From the NCBI GenBank assembly GCA_017467565.1, contig JAFUSV010000167.1, forward strand, positions 1 through 36,377: a DNA stretch of 36,377 nt, read 5' to 3'. Within the stretch, counting starts at the first letter, position 1, and each line of letters starts with the position of its first letter. The notes under the pieces are model-generated. The model was not told where the DNA came from and made no database searches. It saw nothing but the letters and a program-made list of their open reading frames with translations. Made by a program: the position numbers and the translations under genes. This document shows, piece by piece, positions 24,981-32,345 of this stretch. The DNA comes from Prevotella sp. (lineage in GTDB: Bacteria > Bacteroidota > Bacteroidia > Bacteroidales > Bacteroidaceae).

Positions 24981-25098
24981 TTTTCTTATGATTGCATTTT
25001 TCATTGTGGCGTGCTCAATATAATATAGGACAGATAATGTAGTATTAGCGGTGAAAATAGAATCACTATAAAATAATATTTAATTTAAAAGGGAAATC

Positions 25099-25278
25099 AT
25101 GGAACGACTAATTCTTTTAGTAATAGCTATCGGTCTGGCATACGGGGTTGGTAGTATGGGGCGTTCGCGCAAAATTGGCTTCTGGCTTGCATTTATCATC
25201 TCACTTCTCAATGTAATTGTCGGATTGATTGTTGTCTTGTGTTCTAAGAAGATTGACAACGTAGAATCAAATAGTTAA
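25099..25278 (+). CDS. 59-residue membrane protein with two predicted helices
   Basis: Start ATG at 25099, stop TAA at 25276-25278. Two hydrophobic segments (RLILLVIAIGLAYGVG, and IGFWLAFIISLLNVIVGLIV) flank a short basic loop (GRSRK), and the protein ends in CSKK and a polar tail. GGGAAA lies just upstream. The stop is 13 bp before the next gene, whose N-terminus is also membrane-spanning, so the two are probably cotranscribed. Function unknown. Confidence 0.65.
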   Translation: MERLILLVIAIGLAYGVGSMGRSRKIGFWLAFIISLLNVIVGLIVVLCSKKIDNVESNS

Positions 25279-25291
25279 AGGAAGGAATCTT

Positions 25292-26656
25292 ATGAAAACA
25301 TTTGGATGGATTTGCGTCGTATTAGGTGCATTAAGTTTTATAGGAGCCGCATCAGCAGGTCACAGTGTATTTGGTCCAGTGTTTTGGTTGGCTTTGGGAA
25401 TTGCATTGATTTACTTTGGAAATCAGAAAGAGGAAGAAAAGAAAAAAAATGAAGCAACATCTACCTTAAAACCCAACCCCTCTCCTGTTATTGAAACTAA
25501 GCCAGTTAAAGATACAGAACCTGTTAAGCAAAAGACATATTGGGAGAACTTTAAGGAGATAAATCCCAGTAAAGCAAAGGATATTGAAGAATTGCTAAGA
25601 ATGGATATGTCAAAGTTATCAAATAGAGATGCAAAAGAGAAGATTCAGATGCTGGAAAGATTCAGCAATAGTTTGGACTGCTCAATTCTTCAGACAAAGG
25701 CTACATATCTTAAAGAAATGGAACAATACCCAACACGGCTCATTCCTCAAATGATTGAAACGGCAAAAAGAGAAATGGCTAATGAAGTTGACATGTTCCA
25801 CATATTGGAAGGCAACACTAGTTCTGCACTGATGATAGAATGGCTGAAAGAACGTCTGGAAAAAGATTCCAAAGATGAAAATTTTTGGGAAACTTGGAAA
25901 AATGAGAATCCAGAAAAGGCGAAAGCGTTGATAGTATTAACCAAACTTGATTTTAATGAAATGGATGATTTGGATGTTAAGCAAATCACAGATTCATTTA
26001 AAAGAATGACGGAGGCTAATGGAATTACAGATTGGAGACGACTTAAAGATAGCTTTCTTACTAAATTTGAAGATATGGCTAAAGACCTTTGCGAAGAGGA
26101 GGCTCTTAATGCATTTGACACCCTTATTTCGCAAGAAGCCGATTTCGCACATATAAAATATAGGAATACCGCATCATTCTATGCAAAACAATGGTATGAG
26201 GAATTAATAAAAAACAAGCAGTCAGAACCATTGACAATAGAAGAATCATTTAGAAAAGAATACAGAAGAAAGCTTATAAATAAAATAGGAACTAATGCAA
26301 ACATACCATTATTCTGTCATGGCTATGATTCTCCAATAGCACATGAGCTAATGTATATAATGTATCAGCATCTTAGGAACGGAGAACTAAAGGCTGAAGC
26401 AGAAAAGCAAGGCTTGTGGAATAAATACGTGCAGATTATTGTTGAAGAAACAGAAAAGGTGACAAAAAAATATTGCCATGTGTTTTTACAGGAGTGCATA
26501 GAGTATTACAATTTCCCAGACAAACCTGTGGTAACGCGTTATCGTTGTCCCTCCTGTGGAAGTACAAGTTTTAATGATGACCTTGATTATGGGCTTGAAT
26601 GCTATGAGTGCGGTTGTACTTGGAATGCTCCTTTCAGAAGAAATCTATATCTGTAA
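25292..26656 (+). CDS. Membrane-anchored protein with duplicated helical domain and C-terminal zinc ribbon
   Basis: A 454-residue protein that I do not recognise. Residues 1-50 hold two hydrophobic segments (ICVVLGALSFIGAASAG, VFGPVFWLALGIALIYFG), then a charged linker. Two similar helical repeats follow: about 83-192 (YWENFKEINPSKAKDIEELL...) and 198-306 (FWETWKNENPEKAKALIVLT...), with matching ends near EWLKERL and QWYEELIKN. A third helical region reaches about 410. The C-terminus has a Cys4 zinc ribbon: C419-P-S-C422 and C437-Y-E-C440. The cytoplasmic side presumably carries the large domain. AT-rich, and followed by another unknown gene after 18 bp. Confidence 0.75.
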   Translation: MKTFGWICVVLGALSFIGAASAGHSVFGPVFWLALGIALIYFGNQKEEEKKKNEATSTLKPNPSPVIETKPVKDTEPVKQKTYWENFKEINPSKAKDIEELLRMDMSKLSNRDAKEKIQMLERFSNSLDCSILQTKATYLKEMEQYPTRLIPQMIETAKREMANEVDMFHILEGNTSSALMIEWLKERLEKDSKDENFWETWKNENPEKAKALIVLTKLDFNEMDDLDVKQITDSFKRMTEANGITDWRRLKDSFLTKFEDMAKDLCEEEALNAFDTLISQEADFAHIKYRNTASFYAKQWYEELIKNKQSEPLTIEESFRKEYRRKLINKIGTNANIPLFCHGYDSPIAHELMYIMYQHLRNGELKAEAEKQGLWNKYVQIIVEETEKVTKKYCHVFLQECIEYYNFPDKPVVTRYRCPSCGSTSFNDDLDYGLECYECGCTWNAPFRRNLYL

Positions 26657-26674
26657 TCTAAACTATTAATCATT

Positions 26675-27109
26675 ATGGGACTATTTAGTAGAACAAGGAA
26701 ACCGATTCCTCCATACGACACTTTGGAGGCTGAACAAAGGTATGCATTGTATTTCCTGTTGGAATACCTAACGACAAGGGGAACTATCCCATTGCACGAA
26801 ATGTCATTCGCCTTGCAATATTTGGAGAAGGCTGCTATTTATTTCGGTTTGACAAAACGACAAATAGAAGAATTCAAGCCGTTTTACAATACCTATGAGA
26901 AGATAGTGCCTTATATTAAGCAAATCAAGAACCGGCAGATTTTGGAGTATATGATTAGCAACTGCTCCAACATCTTCATACTGATGGATAGAAGCAATGA
27001 GCACAAGCGCATAGGAGAACAAGCATATAAACTATACGAGGAACTGGGTTTCCCTTATGACGAAGTGAGATACATTGTAAACAAGTATATGTATAGAACA
27101 GATATATAA
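26675..27109 (+). CDS. 144-residue helical protein of unknown function
   Basis: Soluble, mostly helical, basic at the N-terminus (GLFSRTRKP). Contains AEQRYALYFLLEYLTTRG and FALQYLEKAAIYFGL; the overall pattern of amphipathic helices weakly recalls TerB-like folds, but I cannot support that. It follows the zinc-ribbon protein by 18 bp and is closed by a strong terminator, so it is the last gene of the AT-rich unit. Confidence 0.65.
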   Translation: MGLFSRTRKPIPPYDTLEAEQRYALYFLLEYLTTRGTIPLHEMSFALQYLEKAAIYFGLTKRQIEEFKPFYNTYEKIVPYIKQIKNRQILEYMISNCSNIFILMDRSNEHKRIGEQAYKLYEELGFPYDEVRYIVNKYMYRTDI

Positions 27110-27117
27110 AGAAAGAC

Positions 27118-27150
27118 GATCAGCGGGGACGCCCCTGCTGATCACTTTTT
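27118..27150 (+). terminator. Terminator closing the AT-rich island
   Basis: GATCAGCGGGG (27118-27128), loop ACG, CCCCTGCTGATC (27132-27143, one bulged T), then ACTTTTT. Strong rho-independent form. Confidence 0.9.
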
Positions 27151-27224
27151 ATTCAACTTCTCGAAGTATACTCAAGGGTCATACAGCGAGGTGTAGAGGA
27201 ACGGTCAGTTTCTCTTCATTTGGG

Positions 27225-27383
27225 TTACACCCCTAATACGATGGCTGGGTCAATGTTTAATCGGCGGCTGATTTCCCTTCCTGTTTTTAAGGATGGTTCT
27301 CCCTTGCCAGTAATTATTTCACTGATGCGGGCGTTACTTAGACCAAGCATTTCTGCAAGTTTGCTCTGAGTAAGGCCCAACAT
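27225..27383 (-). pseudogene. Remnant of a HigA-like (XRE) antitoxin
   Basis: On the minus strand an open frame of 52 codons from an ATG at 27383 reads LTQSKLAEMLGLSNARISEI, then GKGEPSLKTGREISRRLNID, and a stop at 27225. This is the helix-turn-helix part of a HigA-type antitoxin. The frame stays open upstream only to a TAG at 27417-27419, and no toxin gene is next to it. The N-terminal part of a normal antitoxin (about 40-50 residues) is missing, so this is most likely a decayed gene. A short functional regulator cannot be excluded. The rest of 27151-27500 shows no other gene. Confidence 0.65.
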
Positions 27384-27500
27384 ATGAACGTTATAATGGC
27401 TCCTATGTACAATGGGCTATACTCCAGGTATGAAAAAATTCTTCGCGATAATTGCAATAATTTTCCATTTTGTGTGTATATATAGGTAGAAGTCATCAAA

Positions 27501-28040
27501 ATGGAACAAGATACAACCATACTGATTAGCAACCTGCGTCAGAGGAAACCTGCCGCTTGCCAACGGATACTCACTGAGTATGGTCCGGCGGTGTGGCGCA
27601 TGGTACAGCGCATCGTGACGAGGCGTGAGGATGCCGAAGAGGTCTATCAGGATGTGTTTATCAAAGCCCTGCGCGGCATCGAGGGCTACAATCCCAGTCA
27701 GGCATCGCTCGCCACATGGCTCAACCGCATTGCCTACCACGAGTCGCTCAACTTCGTCCGCGGCAAGAAGCCCAACATAGTCTCTATGGACGACAGTCAA
27801 ACAGGCATCGACACGCTGGAGGCACCCGACGACGCTCCGCCCGACGAACAGACCATTCACAAGCTGGAACAGGCCCTGGCGATGCTGCCGTCCCACGAGC
27901 AGGCCATCGTGAGTATGTTCTATTATGATAATCAGAGTCTTGCCGATATAGCATACGTCACAGGCTCCAATCCCTCTACCGTCGGCTCACAACTGAGCCG
28001 TATCCGTAAGAAACTCTACCGAATCATCAAAACGCTCTGA
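27501..28040 (+). CDS. ECF-type RNA polymerase sigma factor
   Basis: A 179-residue sigma-70 family protein. Region 2 (about 15-90) has the pattern AEEVYQDVFIKALRGIEGYNP...ATWLNRIAYHESLNFVRG, and region 4 (about 120-177) has LPSHEQAIVSMFYYDNQSLADIAYVTG...VGSQLSRIRKKLYRII. No extra domains. The next gene starts 4 bp after its stop and encodes a membrane protein with a cytoplasmic N-terminus, the usual anti-sigma arrangement. No clear consensus promoter is seen upstream, which may mean that it reads its own promoter. Confidence 0.93.
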   Translation: MEQDTTILISNLRQRKPAACQRILTEYGPAVWRMVQRIVTRREDAEEVYQDVFIKALRGIEGYNPSQASLATWLNRIAYHESLNFVRGKKPNIVSMDDSQTGIDTLEAPDDAPPDEQTIHKLEQALAMLPSHEQAIVSMFYYDNQSLADIAYVTGSNPSTVGSQLSRIRKKLYRIIKTL

Positions 28041-28043
28041 ACA

Positions 28044-29126
28044 ATGAACGACATCAAAAACGATATCAATCTTCGCGAAGCCGTCAAACGGCAGGAACAG
28101 CAATTGCCGCCGTTGCCTGACGACCTGAATGAAAGGGTGAGGAAGCGGATAGTCGAACCTGAGACGGCTCCCAAGCCTCGCCGCCTGTGGGTCTATGCTG
28201 CCGTAGCTGCTGCCGCCAGTATCGCCGTGCTGAGCGTCTTTACTTTTTGGAATAAGCAACGTCCACAGGAGCCCCATGTGGCGCAGCAGAGGGTGAAACC
28301 AGTGGTAGTCCAGTCGCAACCCGTCGTTGAGGAGTTGCGCCCAGAGGTCGTGGCCGTCAGCCAGCCGGCGGAAAAGCCTGTAGCGGCACTCAGCGAGGAT
28401 GTGCCTCCGCAGGCAGAGACGGCATCGACGCAAAATGTCAGTCCCCGCCAAACTCCCCTCGGAGGAGAGGCTCCTCCTCTTTGGGAGGGGGCAGGGGGGG
28501 AGGCAGAGCCTTTCTTCCTGGCCTCCACATCCTATGTGGGCGTGCATAGGAGCTTTGGAAACGGCCTCGCCAACAACAATGTTCCCGACGATAGCTGTGA
28601 CGACGTTCTGAATCTCTATTCTGCCAAAGACCGGGACGGGATGCCTGAGGGATGGGCGGATTTAAAGAAATGGAGTCAGAGCCAGGTGAACCAAAGTCAC
28701 CTGACGAAGAAGGAAAGGCAACGGGTAGACGAACTTTGCTCGGAAATGAGACAACAGAAGGCAGTGTTAAGTGCCATTGCCAGGAAACGGTGGCATATTG
28801 ACATCACTTCGATGAATACCCAGCGCTATGGGTCGCGAACGGTGACGTCTGACTTCTATCTGGAACTGCGAGGCGACACGCTGCGAAGCTATCTGCCTTA
28901 TCTGGGGCAGGTCCATATGCCGACGATGTCGCCGTCGATAGGACTGAACTTTGAGGAGCCTGTACTGACCTACAAGGAGGGCAAACAGATTGACATCCGC
29001 GTCAGGACCCGTGAGGACTCCTACCACTACGTGATAGAAATAAACGACAATGGCCAGGCGTATATCCGAGTGCGGTCGATGAAGCGTGACCCCATCAGTT
29101 TCGATGGCACATTGGAAATAGAATAA
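28044..29126 (+). CDS. Single-pass membrane protein, probable anti-sigma factor
   Basis: A 360-residue protein. A charged N-terminal part of about 48 residues (INLREAVKRQEQQLPPLPDDLNERV) precedes one transmembrane segment (about 49-70, VYAAVAAAASIAVLSVFTFW). A periplasmic part rich in V, P and Q follows, and then a C-terminal domain (about 205-360) that I do not recognise. Position and topology fit an anti-sigma factor for the upstream ECF sigma, although the HxxxCxxC zinc motif of many anti-sigma factors is absent. A GC-rich palindromic element is read in frame at about residues 134-155. The C-terminal part has the pattern of a small sensor or lipoprotein-like domain. Function is inferred from context. 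Confidence 0.72.
   Translation: MNDIKNDINLREAVKRQEQQLPPLPDDLNERVRKRIVEPETAPKPRRLWVYAAVAAAASIAVLSVFTFWNKQRPQEPHVAQQRVKPVVVQSQPVVEELRPEVVAVSQPAEKPVAALSEDVPPQAETASTQNVSPRQTPLGGEAPPLWEGAGGEAEPFFLASTSYVGVHRSFGNGLANNNVPDDSCDDVLNLYSAKDRDGMPEGWADLKKWSQSQVNQSHLTKKERQRVDELCSEMRQQKAVLSAIARKRWHIDITSMNTQRYGSRTVTSDFYLELRGDTLRSYLPYLGQVHMPTMSPSIGLNFEEPVLTYKEGKQIDIRVRTREDSYHYVIEINDNGQAYIRVRSMKRDPISFDGTLEIE
28446..28503. repeat. GC-rich palindromic element read in frame
   Basis: A G/C-rich segment with internal symmetry (CTCCCC...GGGGAG-like arms, AGGAG against CTCCT) is translated as PRQTPLGGEAPPLWEGAGGE inside the anti-sigma-like gene. Composition and predicted peptide differ sharply from the flanks. It looks like a dispersed repeat element that inserted without breaking the frame. 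Confidence 0.6.
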
Positions 29127-29145
29127 CAAAACAACCAACCGACGT

Positions 29146-30555
29146 ATGAAGAAAATACTGACTACCATCGGGCTGGCACTCATCGCCAGTCTCGCTACAG
29201 CCCAGACGAGCATCACCTTTGTGGTCGACGAGAATCTCTCGCCTGTTGAAGATGATGCAATGTTGAAATACCAAAGCAGTGGCTCTAAGGCTCTCAAGGG
29301 CATCTTCCGCGACGAAGGTGTTCCCGGTGACACCCGTGCCATGATAGCCTGGAGCTTTGCTGACGACGAGAAGTTTTATACCTTAACCGGGAAGGACGTG
29401 TTCTTCCAAACGGTTGTGCGGGCATACGCCGAGCACCGTCCGCTCGTGCTCTCGCCTGACATGATCTGGGTGCTTATCAGTCAGGGGTTCGCCCGCTATG
29501 TGAATGCCCACCCTGAGCAGCTGCGCGACCAGCTTGTGAACCACTCGGGGAAGATGGACCTGGTGATACAGTCAGACAAGGACTTGCTCTCGGGAGATGC
29601 TGACTGGGAGAAGATGATTGGTGACTTCACGGCTCAAATCAACGAAAACGCCAGGGGCGACATTGCCAAGACCATCACCGCCGACTTCTCCACGACTGGA
29701 ACCACCGAGCGCATCACCTCGCAGATTACGCTGATGGAGACCATGAAAAGCTATTTCGACTATGTTGTCCATTATATAGCCTGCGGCATTCCCTCCATCA
29801 CACTCACAGGTACTCCCCAAGACTGGCAGAAGGTGCTTGAGAAGACACGGCAGTTGGAGAAGTATGGCATCGGCCGGTGGCCGAAGAGCCTTATACCCAT
29901 CCTGACGGAGTTTGTCAATGCTTCAGAAGGGAAACCCAATCAGACTTTCTGGCAGAGCATGGTCAAGAAATGGAACGTTGGCAAACTGGCAGGGGGCGGT
30001 TGTGACTTCCGCAAGCCGACAAGACTGGATGGCTGGATCCTCAAGTTCTTTCCCGACGAGAACGGACAGACGCCCGACCGGGTGCCACATACCCATAGGA
30101 TGCCGTCGGAGCGGGTGTATGTCGACTTCAAATACCAAGTCATCGATCCCTTAAGTGGTAATATGCTCCACGAGATTCCACTACAGCTTGTAGCCGGTTT
30201 CATCGGAACGGATGTAGACAGTCTGACGCATGCACTCACACCCAAGATGGGGTGGGTGGTGCGCCAGATGGAAGGCAGCGATAGTATAGCGAAGCAATTC
30301 GAGAAGATGGACTCAGAGGATACGCTCTTCGGCATAGAGCTGCGCGTCAACAAAGTGCCCGAACAGCTCTCCCTGTTGCCACACATCAAGCGGTTGACCC
30401 TCTACTTTACCGACAAAGTGGAACTGCCCGGGTGGTTCTTCAATCTGCAGATTGACGACCTGCGCATCAGTGGCGAGATGAGCGACGAGCAGGAAGCGGC
30501 CATCAAAGCGCATTTCCCCCATGCAGATGTCAGTCGTTTGGGAAATCCGAAATAG
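29146..30555 (+). CDS. Secreted DUF4419-domain protein
   Basis: A 469-residue protein with a signal peptide (cleavage near ATA-QT). It carries the DUF4419 pattern: LSPDMIWVLISQGFARYVNAHPEQLRDQLVNHSGK at about 100-140, then FSTTGTTERITSQITLMETMKSYFDYVVHYIACGIPSITLTG and a Trp/Gly-rich segment (GGGCDFRKPTRLDGWILKFFP). The biochemical role of this family is not established as far as I know. It follows the anti-sigma-like gene by 19 bp, so the sigma / anti-sigma pair may control it. No catalytic motif can be named. Confidence 0.8.
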   Translation: MKKILTTIGLALIASLATAQTSITFVVDENLSPVEDDAMLKYQSSGSKALKGIFRDEGVPGDTRAMIAWSFADDEKFYTLTGKDVFFQTVVRAYAEHRPLVLSPDMIWVLISQGFARYVNAHPEQLRDQLVNHSGKMDLVIQSDKDLLSGDADWEKMIGDFTAQINENARGDIAKTITADFSTTGTTERITSQITLMETMKSYFDYVVHYIACGIPSITLTGTPQDWQKVLEKTRQLEKYGIGRWPKSLIPILTEFVNASEGKPNQTFWQSMVKKWNVGKLAGGGCDFRKPTRLDGWILKFFPDENGQTPDRVPHTHRMPSERVYVDFKYQVIDPLSGNMLHEIPLQLVAGFIGTDVDSLTHALTPKMGWVVRQMEGSDSIAKQFEKMDSEDTLFGIELRVNKVPEQLSLLPHIKRLTLYFTDKVELPGWFFNLQIDDLRISGEMSDEQEAAIKAHFPHADVSRLGNPK

Positions 30556-30617
30556 AAGATAATTGTGACCAAATACCTTTTGTCATTGCGGTAGCAAGTC
30601 GCAAGACGATAAAGCGA

Positions 30618-30647
30618 TGGCGACTCGTCCTCACGGATGGGTCGCCA
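30618..30647 (+). terminator. Hairpin downstream of the DUF4419 gene
   Basis: TGGCGACTCGTCC, loop TCAC, GGATGGGTCGCCA: a 13-bp stem with two G-U pairs, 63 bp after the stop codon. No T-run follows directly, so it may be a processed 3' end or a factor-dependent terminator. From here to 30880 I see no gene, only a pyrimidine-rich tract (about 30757-30809, repeats of TCTCTTTTT). Confidence 0.5.
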
Positions 30648-30882
30648 CCTTCGTCTGTCATTATTATTTAACTAACTATATTGTATCTCGCTTCGTGTCG
30701 AAGTGTTGATAGTCGCATGCAAAGTTACCACTGATTTCTCAAACATCAAAATCCTATTCTTCTCTTATTCTTCTCTTTTTAGCTCTTTTGTCTCTTTTTG
30801 TCTCTTTTTCGGGCCATAGATTGTTCGGACGGACACTTTTATAATAAAAATGAGAGCAATAAATGCGGACAACAAGAAAATG

Positions 30883-30923
30883 TTCGCAAAATTTGCGAAT
30901 GTCACAGAAAAATGTTACCTTTG
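30883..30923 (+). promoter_or_regulatory. Palindromic operator and promoter of the toxin-antitoxin pair
   Basis: TTCGCAAA-A-TTTGCGAA (30883-30899) is a perfect 17-bp palindrome. Its right arm contains the TTTG (30892-30895) that serves as the -33 element, 20 bp before the -7 box TACCTTTG (30916-30923). A HigA-type antitoxin bound here would block the promoter, which fits autorepression. Confidence 0.7.
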
Positions 30924-30944
30924 CAGCAAAGTTGTTAGTGGAAG

Positions 30945-31259
30945 ATGGAGATAACGTTTGAAAAAAACTATCTGCGGGAGCTGTTTTACGATGGTGTGGC
31001 GAGTGACAAGCAACATCGCTACCAACCAGATATCGTGAAGAGATATGTGAGGGTAGTGAATATCCTTGACTCTGTTGACAAGCCCGTAGACCTGTTTCGT
31101 TACCGTTCGCTTCACTACGAAAAACTGGTGGGTGACAAAGCTGGTCTGGAATCGGTTCGGGTGAACGATCAATACCGCATAGAGTTCAAGACGTCAGCAG
31201 AGGGGAACATTACCATTTGTAACATTACAGAATTGTCAAACCATTATAATAAGAGGTAG
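30945..31259 (+). CDS. higB: HigB-like toxin (RelE/ParE superfamily)
   Basis: A 104-residue protein with the fold pattern of HigB mRNA interferases: N-terminal helix-rich region, then a strand region LFRYRSLHYEKLVGDKAGLESVRVNDQYRIEFK, ending in NITICNITELSNHY. The strand R-V-N-D-Q-Y-R-I-E-F and the late basic/His residues are typical of the family, which cleaves ribosome-bound mRNA. It is followed after 14 bp by a HigA-type antitoxin, in the toxin-first order usual for HigBA, and is preceded by a palindromic operator. Confidence 0.88.
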   Translation: MEITFEKNYLRELFYDGVASDKQHRYQPDIVKRYVRVVNILDSVDKPVDLFRYRSLHYEKLVGDKAGLESVRVNDQYRIEFKTSAEGNITICNITELSNHYNKR

Positions 31260-31273
31260 GAGGATACATATAT

Positions 31274-31585
31274 ATGGGAAACTTAGGCTATGGAGCATAT
31301 GCCATACACCCTGGCGAGGTGTTGAAAGATGAAATTGCAGAACGTGGCATCAGTCAGCGACAGTTGGCTGAGAGTATGGGACTGCCATATTCTGTGGTGA
31401 ACGAGATACTTAACACTCGTCGCCCTTTGACCGCTAAGACAGCATTGATGTTTGAGGCTGCCCTTGACGTGCCCGCAGACTCACTGATGTACTTGCAGAC
31501 AAAATACAACATGCAGACGGCCCGTAAGGATTCGTCTCTTGTTAGTGCGCTAAAAGAGATACGGAAACTTGCTGCTGTTTTCTGA
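31274..31585 (+). CDS. higA: HigA-like antitoxin (XRE helix-turn-helix)
   Basis: A 103-residue DNA-binding protein: HPGEVLKDEIAERGISQRQLAESMGLPYSVVNEILNTRRPLTAKTALMFEAALDVPADSLM matches the HigA helix-turn-helix (about 13-75). A C-terminal tail follows, which probably contacts the toxin. GGAGG lies shortly before the start. It should neutralise HigB and repress the pair through the palindrome at 30883. It differs from the minus-strand remnant at 27225, so the two are separate copies or lineages. Confidence 0.9.
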   Translation: MGNLGYGAYAIHPGEVLKDEIAERGISQRQLAESMGLPYSVVNEILNTRRPLTAKTALMFEAALDVPADSLMYLQTKYNMQTARKDSSLVSALKEIRKLAAVF

Positions 31586-31616
31586 TTTGCAGCTTAGTAT
31601 TTATGAATGTTATAAA

Positions 31617-32321
31617 ATGATGAAAGATATGAGAGCACGACTGGTATTGGCTGTGGCAGCAGTATTCATGCTGGCAGCTGCCGCATCTTGCAATGGGAGC
31701 AAGAACAAGGAGAATGCAGAGCAAGTGGAGACGGACGCCGGAGCGGACGGGGCACGGGTTGTGATGGATGACTTCCTCACGCAGGACCTGGCCACCTTTG
31801 AACTGCGTGGCGAGGTCATTGGTGTGAAGACGACTGGCGAAAATACAGACCCCACCGTGGCTCTGTTCGATGATAATGGTAGCCTGGAGGGTGTCTACCA
31901 AATAGACGCGGAGGGCCGTGTGGAAAAAGGTATCGTGGAACGCGACGACGATAGCGTCATCAGTAGCATCACCTTTGATTCGAACAGCCCGTGGGTTACT
32001 TTCTATGCCTACGAGGAGGGCTCGATGTTGCTCAGTTCTATGATAGAATCCAACCAGATGGGCAACTATATCTTGACAGACTACGTGCGCGACGAGAACG
32101 GTAATATTGTGGATCAAGTTTACGAGGAGGCAATCCACGGCAATATAGTGGAACAGGAGGTGAAGCCCGTCGTCAAGTACAGCGACTTGGATAGTCACGG
32201 CAACTGGCTCACTTATACCTATACGCAGGGTGAGTTTAGTTACAGCTTGAAGCGAACTATCATCTACAAGGGGGAGAAGAACGTCTTTGAAGACGAGGTG
32301 AAGGTGACTGCAAACAATTGA
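31617..32321 (+). CDS. Lipoprotein of unknown function
   Basis: A 234-residue protein from the start at 31617, with a lipoprotein signal (lipobox AASC, C25). The longer frame from 31569 overlaps the antitoxin gene and hides the signal peptide. The mature part is acidic and strand-rich, with repeated motifs of the form VxGVY..DAEGRVEKG, YVRDENGNIVDQVYEE, and DSHGNWLTYTYTQG. The DxxGN-like strands recall YD/RHS-type or other beta-repeat lipoproteins, but no family can be assigned. The next gene starts 24 bp later. Confidence 0.75.
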   Translation: MMKDMRARLVLAVAAVFMLAAAASCNGSKNKENAEQVETDAGADGARVVMDDFLTQDLATFELRGEVIGVKTTGENTDPTVALFDDNGSLEGVYQIDAEGRVEKGIVERDDDSVISSITFDSNSPWVTFYAYEEGSMLLSSMIESNQMGNYILTDYVRDENGNIVDQVYEEAIHGNIVEQEVKPVVKYSDLDSHGNWLTYTYTQGEFSYSLKRTIIYKGEKNVFEDEVKVTANN

Positions 32322-32345
32322 TAGTAACAAAAATTAAATATAGAT

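Noticed and set aside
25292..27109. Known anti-phage defence system
   Set aside because: No nuclease, ATPase, reverse transcriptase, TIR or pore-forming motif is visible in these proteins. Membrane helices and a zinc ribbon alone do not support it.
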